Source of the DNA: Rugamonas rubra
Lineage (GTDB): Bacteria > Pseudomonadota > Gammaproteobacteria > Burkholderiales > Burkholderiaceae_D
Assembly: GCF_900114705.1 (NCBI RefSeq)
Contig: NZ_FOTW01000008.1
Span: 62,001-126,000, forward strand
Direction of reading: 5' to 3'
DNA length: 64,000 bases
Shown here: positions 24,700-30,749 of the stretch, in pieces
Position numbering within the stretch: the stretch's first letter is position 1
Layout: every line of letters begins with the position of its first letter
Made by a program: the position numbers and the translations under genes
Notes under the pieces: model-generated
Told to the model about the DNA's origin: nothing
Database searches by the model: none
What the model saw: only the letters and a program-made list of their open reading frames with translations

Positions 24700-24894
24700 A
24701 TGTCCAATAAAAATCTACAACGTTCGGCCGCCTCGGGGATGTTTATTGCGACGAGAGAGGTCCAGAAAAATTCGCGTGGAGGCCAAGTCGCTCAGGGTGA
24801 GCGTACGGTGAAACCGCCGCCGCTTAGCGGGACGGTTTCGCGCGCTACCGCCAAATCCGCCGTGGCGGAAGTGATTTCCTCACGCAAAAAATAG
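24700..24894 (+). CDS. Small uncharacterised protein, first gene of a decayed pair
   Basis: A 64-residue polar protein starting MSNKNLQRSAASGMFIATRE and ending SAVAEVISSRKK, with no membrane segment or motif I know. GGAG just upstream of the ATG (about 24690) supports translation. Codon use is less GC3-biased than the native genes. Its stop is two bases before the ATG of the broken gene at 24897, so the two were probably one operon. A function cannot be given; being the intact member of the pair it could be an antitoxin-like or accessory protein, but this is speculation. Confidence 0.55.
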   Translation: MSNKNLQRSAASGMFIATREVQKNSRGGQVAQGERTVKPPPLSGTVSRATAKSAVAEVISSRKK

Positions 24895-24896
24895 CG

Positions 24897-25306
24897 ATGG
24901 GATATGCCGATAACGTGTTCATCAACTTATCGGTGCGGGCCGCTATGGCGGCCGCCTGCAGAAGAGCAAAAGCACGTTGATACTGGACACGGAGCAATAT
25001 CGCTATCAGAAATTCATCTCGGATATAGCCGGGCAGGATATACGGGCGCACGAGAATTCTGAGTCGAAGGTTATTGCTTGCGTCCGAAACTGGCTGATGA
25101 CCGAGTCGAAGCGGAAGGACATTCCCGGCGGCGGGCACATTTTCGTTCGTTATGAGCGTTTTAAGGCCGACCTGCCCGCGATCTGTAAAAAGACGCGAAT
25201 CGAGCTAACCGAGCTGACCTACCCGGACTACGTTACTTTTGCCGCAGAGTGGGTAAAGGTTGAGCCATTGGAGGAGGGAGGCCACGCCGATCAAGACTTA
25301 AGTTAG
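24897..25306 (+). pseudogene. Internally deleted, frameshifted gene of the NVFIN...SDIAGQDI family
   Basis: The first codons, MGYADNVFINLS, match the usual N-terminus of a widespread uncharacterised family of about 200 residues. After that the reading frame runs to a stop, while another frame from about 24935 encodes the conserved second half: GRYGGRLQKSKSTLILDTEQ, YRYQKFISDIAGQDIRAHEN, PGGGHIFVRYERFKADLPAI, ending HADQDLS at 25306. The segment between (by family memory 'PFD..Y.PL...ALE...' to 'RFNMPFELGLFLGA', roughly 85-95 codons) is missing and the two halves are out of frame. The gene is dead as it stands. The family fold is unknown to me, possibly TIR- or deoxyribosyltransferase-like. 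Confidence 0.7.
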
Positions 25307-25356
25307 CTCCCAGCCGTTCGCCAGGCGAGCAGCGCTGCGGTGTCGGGCGTGGCGCG

Positions 25357-26409
25357 TCACTTCAGCAGCGCCGCCGCGTCGACGATGTCGACGCCCTGCA
25401 GCTGGCCGAGCCAGGCGTCGAACCACGGCTTGTGGGTGGCGCCGACGATCGACAGGACGCGCGCGCCGGGGCGTTCGCGGTAGGTTTCGCGGATGTTGGC
25501 GACCATCCGCAGGTTGCGGATCTCCCAGCCGGCCACCCAAATCTGCGGGTAGCCTTGCGCCGACTTGGCGCGCATGGCCGGGCCGACGTTGGCCTCGGCG
25601 CGCAGCAGCAAGCCTGCCGGCTCGTTGACATAGCGGTACAGCGGCAGCAGGTCGCTGGCCTGCGCCAGCGCCGCCTCGCGTTTCTGCTGCTCTTGGATCG
25701 CCGCGCCGCCCTCCGCCCAAGCCGCCTCGATCGAGCGGACGAAGGCCTTGGTGTCGGCCACGTCGATGTTGTCGCCGGTGTGGTTGTCGACGGCGTGGAC
25801 GCGCTGCAGGCCCAGCCGCGCGGCCAGGCGCGCGGCCAACTGGTAGGTCTCGTTGTTGCGTTTTGCGATTGTGCCGAGCAGCTCCACCAGCGCCGGGTTC
25901 AAGCTATCGCCGGCACGGCGCTCTGCCTCGGGCAGCTGCAGCCACTGCACATAGGCCGAGGCGCGGTCGCTCGCCGCCAGGAACAGGGCGGCGAGGCGGC
26001 GCCGCTGCGCCGGCGTCGCCTGCGCCGGCCACGCCTGGAGCGTCTTGTCGACCTCGGCGATGGCGGCTGGCAGGTCCAGGCCGGTGGCCGCCTTCGCCGC
26101 GTCGGTCGGGGTGCAGTAGTCGGGGCCGTACCTTGCGGGGTGGCGCGCGGCGAGGTCGCACTCTTCGCCGGATTCGGTCTCGATGGTGATGATGTCGGGC
26201 TTGAACGCGGCCAGCCGCTTGAGCACGCCGTCCAGCGATGCCTGATCGAAACCGGCCGGCATGCCGCTCAGGTGGACGGTGCCCAGCACCAGTATCTGCG
26301 CCCGTGGCCCAACCATGTCGCGGTCTAGCCCCTTCAGGTCGCCCTGCGCCTGCGCTGCGAACGGCACTGCAGCGATTACTCCCCAGATCCACTTTGTCCA
26401 ATTGCCCAT
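25357..26409 (-). CDS. DUF5694 domain-containing exported protein
   Basis: A 350-residue protein with a signal peptide (MGNWTKWIWGVIAAVPFAAQ AQG). The domain opens AQILVLGTVHLSGMPAGFDQ, the 'LGT-H' motif of DUF5694 and related TraB/ChaN-like folds, followed by IITIETESGEECD and, at the end, RVLSIVGATHKPWFDAWL. These match the GT-H, E and GxxH metal-site positions of that superfamily, so a metal-dependent hydrolase or haem-binding role is possible but unproven. GGGAGA at 26417-26422 supports the ATG at 26409. High GC3 shows it is native to the genome although its neighbours on both sides are remnants. Confidence 0.82.
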   Translation of the reverse strand: MGNWTKWIWGVIAAVPFAAQAQGDLKGLDRDMVGPRAQILVLGTVHLSGMPAGFDQASLDGVLKRLAAFKPDIITIETESGEECDLAARHPARYGPDYCTPTDAAKAATGLDLPAAIAEVDKTLQAWPAQATPAQRRRLAALFLAASDRASAYVQWLQLPEAERRAGDSLNPALVELLGTIAKRNNETYQLAARLAARLGLQRVHAVDNHTGDNIDVADTKAFVRSIEAAWAEGGAAIQEQQKREAALAQASDLLPLYRYVNEPAGLLLRAEANVGPAMRAKSAQGYPQIWVAGWEIRNLRMVANIRETYRERPGARVLSIVGATHKPWFDAWLGQLQGVDIVDAAALLK

Positions 26410-26451
26410 GTCGTGTTCTCCCTTGTGGTGTAGGGGCCAGTGTAAGAATGG

Positions 26452-26715
26452 GTGAAAGAAGCTCAAGCCTGTTTTGGACAGAATGCGCTTTCGTGGGGCC
26501 AGGATGTCAAAAATGCTCTATTGCTAAAAAATATGTATGCCAGCCAGGCGGTAGCGGCAGGCGTCTTCGGCGTGCCGACGATCTGCGTGGATGGCAGCTT
26601 GTTTTGGGGGCTGGACTCGCTACCCATGCTGAGGGCCTACCTGCGCGGGGATGCGGGGCCGGACTCGCCGGCAATGCGGGCCGTTGGCAAGGTCCGGTTT
26701 GGCGCGGCGCAGTAG
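26452..26715 (+). pseudogene. C-terminal remnant of a DsbA-family / HCCA-isomerase-like gene
   Basis: The part from about 26533 reads MYASQAVAAGVFGVPTICVD then GSLFWGLDSLPMLRAYLRGD. This is the cis-Pro loop (GVFGVPT) and C-terminal helix of the 2-hydroxychromene-2-carboxylate isomerase group of DsbA-like thioredoxin-fold proteins. Full members have about 200 residues; here the N-terminal thioredoxin strands are missing and the upstream codons do not fit the family. The 87-codon frame is open, so a short product could be made, but it would lack the active-site helix. Likely debris in the decayed accessory patch. Confidence 0.7.
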
Positions 26716-26787
26716 TTCAAGCAGCTTGGACAGGACGCATGCCCTACAGCTCCACGTACACCAACCCCTTGGGCCGCTGCAACGAGG

Positions 26788-26877
26788 GCGCGAACGACGC
26801 TGTTGACGATTGTCTTTTAACGGCGGGGGAGCCGCCGGCCTGCATGCAGTCTTTAGCCTATAGAATCGGAGCGGCCT
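26788..26877 (+). repeat. 90-base direct repeat, copy A
   Basis: Starts GCGCGAACGACGCTG and ends TAGAATCGGAGCGGCCT. A second copy, about 80% identical by eye, lies in the same orientation at 28541-28628. Shared words include AACGGCGG, GGCCTGCATGCAGT and TAGAATCGGAG. TAGAAT looks like a -10 element, so it may be a duplicated leader or promoter segment. Confidence 0.75.
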
Positions 26878-26888
26878 CGGTCGGAGCG

Positions 26889-27623
26889 CTATTCCTTGGA
26901 TGTTGACGAGATCGTCTTGCTCACCTTGCCTGTTTCATCCAGCATTTGAATTTCGGCCTTGCCATCCGCACTCACCAGCAGCATCATGCGAACCCGGCCT
27001 TGAGCATCCTTCAACTGCAAGGACGAGCCTTTGTCGCGCGTGTTTCCCAACCAGATGCGATTGTTGCTCATGCGGCCTTGAACGTTCAGTTTTTGCCAAT
27101 AGGCTTGCTGCTCGGGTTTGGCCAGCTTGTTCGCTTCTTCAGCAAAGCGGTTGATGTCCTCCAACGACGTGACCGTAAATAAGGGAACGTCGTTGATCCT
27201 GATCCCGGTCTGCTGATGGACCGCGCTGTCATTGTTCATCAATTGAAGGGCCTGATCCTGGCGGAAGCGGTCGAAAGTCAATGACAAACCGGAAGATACC
27301 TTGCCATCGGCAGCAATGCTGCCCTTTTGGATCAGGCCGCCATTCTCGGTGCCTTCTTCGTTGATAAACAGCATGCCCGCAAAGCTGCTGCGATCAGGCC
27401 GGCTGTTTTCTTTGCCCTGCATGAAGTCGCCGGGAAACTGAGCCTTGTTCGAAATGACGATGCGTTTGGTGCCGTCGGGTTCGACGATATTGATTCTACC
27501 AACAGTGATCTCATCAAATCTTTCGTTCCTAGGCGGCTCCTTGGCACCGGTCAAGAAAAACACCGCCGCCAGCGCGCTGGCCATCGTGGTTGCACCGGCT
27601 AAAAATGTTCTAATTTGCAACAC
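26889..27623 (-). CDS. Exported protein of unknown function
   Basis: A 244-residue protein with an N-terminal signal or anchor helix (AGATTMASALAAVFFLTG) and a mature part starting ERFDEITVGRINIVEPDGTK RIVISN, a beginning I have seen in many uncharacterised secreted proteins from diverse bacteria. It contains two short beta-rich repeats of the form 'D-G-K-x-x-x-x-L' (SLQLKDAQGRVRMMLLVSAD, GKAEIQMLDETGKVSKTI). I cannot assign a function. The start is GTG at 27623, with AAGGAG seven bases upstream (27631-27636). Codon bias is weaker than in native genes, suggesting recent arrival. It sits between the two copies of the 90-base repeat. Confidence 0.75.
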   Translation of the reverse strand: MLQIRTFLAGATTMASALAAVFFLTGAKEPPRNERFDEITVGRINIVEPDGTKRIVISNKAQFPGDFMQGKENSRPDRSSFAGMLFINEEGTENGGLIQKGSIAADGKVSSGLSLTFDRFRQDQALQLMNNDSAVHQQTGIRINDVPLFTVTSLEDINRFAEEANKLAKPEQQAYWQKLNVQGRMSNNRIWLGNTRDKGSSLQLKDAQGRVRMMLLVSADGKAEIQMLDETGKVSKTISSTSKE

Positions 27624-28062
27624 TATACGTCTCCTTTATTTACTTCAATTCATCTTGGTCTGCCACACCTGCTTTATGCATCCGCCATTCAAGCAAATCC
27701 GTGCCGATCAAAGATCCCGGGCACTCCGATATTACTCAACCGATCCCGTAGCAAGCAGTGCGTCGAGCCAGTGCTCAATATTGCAGTCTGTGCAATAGTA
27801 TAGTTGATCAATACGGCAGCGTTGGCGATTGCATGCCCCCAGCAGGATACTGGAATCGAGCAGGGCTTTTACCATTCGGCGCGCATCTCCTCTTGGTACG
27901 CCAGTCCGTCTTTGGGAATGCTTGTGAGGCCTGGGCAGGCCTGTGTATTTGAAGATTTGAACTAGCTATCCAGATTCGCCACGCTGGGCCGCAAGCGTAA
28001 CGTTGTGCTCTCGGCTGAATCGTTCCTGTTCGCGCCCGAAATCGTCGCCCACGACGACTTTG
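27624..28062. other. Intergenic DNA without recognisable gene
   Basis: About 440 bases with base composition near 52-55% GC by eye, well below the window. Short open frames exist on both strands but none has a ribosome-binding site, native codon bias or a motif I recognise. The first 15 bases hold the ribosome-binding site of the minus-strand gene. Probably degraded DNA. Confidence 0.5.
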
Positions 28063-28341
28063 TTACGCGGACAAACGATGTTTTGCGACATAGTCGCGCA
28101 AGGCTTGATCCATTCGCGTCTGCCAGCCTGGGCCGGTGGCGCGGAAAAAGGTCAGCACTTCGGGGCTGAACCGTACCGCGACCTGTTCCTTGGTTTCTCG
28201 TTTGTTCGGTCCGCGCGTGCGTCGTGCCGTAACCGCTGCTCGCAGTTCATCAATTGAATGGGTGACAAATGCATCGCTCCAATCGCCGGGCTGGGTAGCC
28301 GGAGTGTCATCGATTGAAACAGGCCCACGCTTCGCGCTCAT
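28063..28341 (-). CDS. brnA: BrnA family antitoxin
   Basis: A 92-residue protein with the BrnA C-terminal domain: EQVAVRFSPEVLTFFRATGP GWQTRMDQALRDYV, a ribbon-helix-helix-like region that binds DNA and BrnT. AGGTGG precedes the ATG at 28341. BrnA normally neutralises the RelE-fold RNase BrnT and represses the operon. Here the upstream toxin gene is internally deleted (28307-28435) and overlaps the antitoxin start, so BrnA is an antitoxin without a working local toxin. It could still repress its promoter or neutralise BrnT made elsewhere in the genome. Confidence 0.85.
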   Translation of the reverse strand: MSAKRGPVSIDDTPATQPGDWSDAFVTHSIDELRAAVTARRTRGPNKRETKEQVAVRFSPEVLTFFRATGPGWQTRMDQALRDYVAKHRLSA

Positions 28342-28435
28342 GTTTTGCCACCTTTCTTACTGAAATGACATTGCGGCGGTCGATCCCATGCTTGCTGAGG
28401 TTGGCTTGCCGCTGGCTTTCGTCGAAGGTAATCAT
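28307..28435 (-). pseudogene. brnT: Internally deleted BrnT toxin gene
   Basis: A 42-codon frame starts MITFDESQRQANLSKHGIDR, the N-terminus of BrnT, then continues directly with RNVISVRKVAKHERE, the C-terminal 'ISxRKAxKxE' motif of BrnT. Family members have about 90 residues; the middle strands with the active-site residues are missing. The deletion is in frame, so a short peptide may still be made, but it cannot form the toxin fold. It overlaps brnA by 35 bases in the usual toxin-antitoxin order. The stop codon is at 28307-28309. Confidence 0.75.
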
Positions 28436-28540
28436 CGACGAATTGTAGGGGCATTGTAAGTGTGCTCTGGTTAAATTGTAGATGCAATTTGATTGGAGCC
28501 AAGTGCAGTTCGACGATTGCGTGGCGAGAGAATAGCTAGG
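28436..28540. promoter_or_regulatory. Upstream region of the brnTA remnant
   Basis: AT-rich DNA with TTAAATTGTAGATGCAATTT-like words (about 28470-28490), a place for the brnTA promoter on the minus strand and BrnA binding. No clear -35/-10 pair can be picked with confidence. Confidence 0.3.
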
Positions 28541-28628
28541 GCGCGAATGATGCTGAAGGTGATTTTCTTAACGGCGGTGGAGCCGCTGGCCTGCATGCAG
28601 TTTCTAGTCAGTAGAATCGGAGAGGCCT
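28541..28628 (+). repeat. 90-base direct repeat, copy B
   Basis: Starts GCGCGAATGATGCTG and ends TAGAATCGGAGAGGCCT, matching copy A at 26788-26877 in the same orientation. It runs directly into the palindrome at 28624. The two copies bracket about 1.66 kb holding the unknown exported gene and the brnTA remnant. Confidence 0.75.
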
Positions 28629-28649
28629 TGCGCTTGCAAGCGCAAGGCC
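28624..28649. repeat. Perfect 26-base palindrome
   Basis: GGCCTTGCGCTTG followed by its exact reverse complement, with no loop. It overlaps the end of repeat copy B and abuts the longer hairpin at 28650. Confidence 0.9.
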
Positions 28650-28700
28650 GCTTTTGCGGGGCAGTCGGCGAGCGGCGCTCGCCGACTGCCCCGCAAAAGC
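28650..28700. repeat. Perfect 24-bp hairpin
   Basis: Arms 28650-28673 and 28677-28700 are exact reverse complements around the loop GGC. No T-run follows on either strand (AAAAGC/GCTTTT lies inside the stem), so it is not a standard intrinsic terminator. Function unknown. Confidence 0.9.
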
Positions 28701-28742
28701 CCCGCGTCCCGCGGTTTCGATTCCCGGCCAGCGCCAACGATA

Positions 28743-28794
28743 GGATTAAAAACAAAGGCCCCGTGCTTGCGCACGGGGCCTTTGTTTTTAATCC
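28743..28794. terminator. 24-bp perfect hairpin terminator of ssrA
   Basis: Arms 28743-28766 and 28771-28794 are exact reverse complements around TTGC. The stem has a GGCCCCGTGC core and an A/T-rich base giving T-runs in both directions. It begins two bases past the encoded CCA of the minus-strand tmRNA, so it ends ssrA and could also stop plus-strand transcription. Confidence 0.88.
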
Positions 28795-28796
28795 AG

Positions 28797-29157
28797 TGGT
28801 GGAGACGGCGGGAATCGAACCCGCGTCCGCAAGCACTCTACAGACAGTTCTACATACTTAGCACTATCATTTAATTTAACCTGTACAGCACGGATGTGCA
28901 CGTTCTGGACAAGCGATTCACCTTAGATTTAGCGCGGATTGAAGTGACCCCTCACAGCGCGAGTCCCTGTAAATGACTCCACAGCTTTTAACGGCCCACC
29001 CCAGGGACGAGGTGTTGTGGAGCTAACAGCAATTAAGCTGCCAGTGCGTACGAGTTATCGTTTGCAGTTAAGTTTTTTCTGGTTGTATTTACGAGGTGGC
29101 CAGCCCTCGGTATGCCCTGCGCTGCTTTGCAACCCACGTCGAAACCAGGTCGTCCCC
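28797..29157 (-). ncRNA. ssrA: Transfer-messenger RNA (tmRNA)
   Basis: A 361-base tmRNA. The 5' end GGGGACGACCTGG (from 29157) pairs with the 3' end CGTCTCC-A-CCA (CCA encoded at 28799-28797) through a seven-pair acceptor stem with one G-U. The T-arm GCGGGTTCGATTCCCGC is perfect. The tag frame starts at the GCA resume codon (29065-29063) and reads ANDNSYALAA followed by TAA (29035-29033), a normal beta-proteobacterial proteolysis tag. tmRNA rescues ribosomes stalled on broken mRNAs together with SmpB (not in the window). The terminator follows at once. ssrA 3' ends are frequent integration targets, and the adjacent DNA is clearly a decayed accessory patch. Confidence 0.97.
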
Positions 29158-29168
29158 ACAGAACCTCC

Positions 29169-29174
29169 ATTGTA
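29169..29174 (-). promoter_or_regulatory. -10 element of the ssrA promoter
   Basis: On the minus strand TACAAT (29174-29169) lies 11 bases before the mature tmRNA 5' end, preceded by GCGC. A -35 around GTGCAA is weak. Spacing allows a short leader removed by RNase P. Confidence 0.55.
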
Positions 29175-29419
29175 GCGCATTCCTCGGCCGCTTGCACCGC
29201 TTATCCTGCACCCCGCCGCGGGCCGCGCCGGCTGTGCATTTTGCCCCGGAAAATTGCACGGCCCCGTTTGTCTAGGGCAAACTTTGGTGTAATCTTTTGC
29301 TTATCCGCCGTTACCCGCATGCAATGAGTCCTGTCCGGCCGCAAGCCATTGCGGGCCTCTTGCCGAAACCCGTCCGGCGTGCCGCCGTCCCCCATCCCTG
29401 GATAGTTGCGAGCGTGGAA

Positions 29420-30712
29420 ATGTTGAAACTCTTTCGATGCGCGCCGCGCCTGTCCGTGCTGCTCTGCCTGCTGGCGCTGGCCGCCTGCGGCCGCCCGGAG
29501 CCGGCCGCCGCGCCGCCGCGCGCGCCGCCGACCACCACCATCACCGCGCTGGTCTGGGCGCCCGACTGGCCGCAGGAGATGCAGCAGGTGGCGGCCGCCT
29601 TCAGCCGCGCCCATCCGGACATCAAGGTCGAGTTGCAGTTTATGATCGGCAACTCGGTGGAGGAGAACCTGAAGCCCAAGGTGGCGGCCAACCAGCTGCC
29701 CGACCTGGTCTCGGTCAACCCCAACAGCTACGCCGCCGGCTTGGCCGACCAGGGCCTGCTGGCCGACCTGGGCGGCAGCGCCGCCTGGGACAATATGCTC
29801 GACGTGCTCAAGCCGGACTGGACCTCGCCGGAAAAGAAGCGCTTCGGCGTCGCCGGCGGCGTCGCCGCGACGCTGATCTACTACAACAAGGAGTTGTTCC
29901 GCCAGGCCGGGGTGGAGCGCCTGCCGACCGATTTCGACCAGTTCCTGGCGCTGTGCGAGCGCCTCAAGCGGGCCGGCATCACGCCGCTGGTGTTCGACGC
30001 CGGCTTTCCCAACATGCTGGGCAACGGCCCGTTCAGCTTCGGCTTCGCCAACAATGTGGCGGCCGGCCGGCCGGGCTGGCGCGCGGCGCTGGCGGCCGGC
30101 AAGCTCGACCTGGACACCGAGGCGGCGGCCGACATCTTCGGCAAGATCAAGCTGCTGGCCGAGCGCGGCTATGTGCAGAAGAACTTCCTCAACACCGGCT
30201 ACGACGAGGGCATCCAGCTGTTCGCCGGCGGCAAGGTGGCGATGGCCTTCCACGGCACCTGGGCGGCCGGCCGGCTGATGGCCAGCAAACACTTCGCCAG
30301 CGGCGTGTTCGTGCCGCCGTGGAACGCGGCCGGCCGCGCCGTGGTGCCGGTGGTGGGCAGCGAGACCGGCTTCGCCGTCTGCGAGACGCGCAACAAGCAG
30401 GCCGCCCTGATGTTGCTCGACTTCATCGTCGGCCAGGGCTTTCCCCTGCAGCAGAACAAGCGGCAGAACGTGCCGCCGATGAAGCGGGTGCCCGGCCCGG
30501 TGCGCAACGACGCGCAGATCACCGCCTACGTCGCCGCCGTCGGCGCGGCGGCGCAGACCAGCGGCCCCTATTATTCCTTCCTGCCGGCGCCGGCCATCGA
30601 GCTGCTCCACACGTTGTTGCACGAGGTGTTGGCCGGCCAGACCTCGCCGCGCCAGGCGGCGGCCGCGCTGGACGCCTCGGTGCGCGCGGCGGCGGCCCAG
30701 GACAACCGCTGA
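29420..30712 (+). CDS. Extracellular solute-binding lipoprotein (sugar-binding family 1)
   Basis: A 430-residue lipoprotein: signal peptide ending in the lipobox LLALAACG, then a Pro/Ala linker and a family-1 solute-binding fold (VWAPDWPQEMQQVAAAFSRA, GVAATLIYYNKELFRQAG, GKVAMAFHGTWAAG). Such proteins usually feed carbohydrate ABC importers, but no permease or ATPase gene is adjacent. Instead a membrane diguanylate cyclase starts 37 bases later on the same strand. I infer that the pair acts as a sensor: the loaded binding protein contacts the periplasmic domain of the cyclase. The start at 29420 follows GTGGAA; upstream in-frame codons would hide the signal peptide. Confidence 0.85.
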   Translation: MLKLFRCAPRLSVLLCLLALAACGRPEPAAAPPRAPPTTTITALVWAPDWPQEMQQVAAAFSRAHPDIKVELQFMIGNSVEENLKPKVAANQLPDLVSVNPNSYAAGLADQGLLADLGGSAAWDNMLDVLKPDWTSPEKKRFGVAGGVAATLIYYNKELFRQAGVERLPTDFDQFLALCERLKRAGITPLVFDAGFPNMLGNGPFSFGFANNVAAGRPGWRAALAAGKLDLDTEAAADIFGKIKLLAERGYVQKNFLNTGYDEGIQLFAGGKVAMAFHGTWAAGRLMASKHFASGVFVPPWNAAGRAVVPVVGSETGFAVCETRNKQAALMLLDFIVGQGFPLQQNKRQNVPPMKRVPGPVRNDAQITAYVAAVGAAAQTSGPYYSFLPAPAIELLHTLLHEVLAGQTSPRQAAAALDASVRAAAAQDNR

Positions 30713-30749
30713 GCCCGACCCGGCCGGCATCTTTTTCGGAGCGCCCAGC

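Noticed and set aside
24977..25306. The C-terminal half of the broken family gene taken as a complete 109-residue gene
   Set aside because: No proper start codon or ribosome-binding site, and family memory places these residues in the second half of a 200-residue protein whose N-terminus is found just upstream in another frame.
28700..28736. tRNA-like T-arm words (TTTCGATTCCCGG ... AGCGCCA) on the plus strand
   Set aside because: The stem does not pair beyond two or three bases, and no acceptor, D or anticodon arm can be built upstream, where the perfect hairpins lie. At most a chance or long-decayed fragment.
28471..28861. Open frames of about 120 codons on both strands across the palindromes and the tmRNA end
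   Set aside because: They cross perfect inverted repeats, the ssrA terminator and the structured tmRNA, with no ribosome-binding site; openness is explained by the palindromic sequence.
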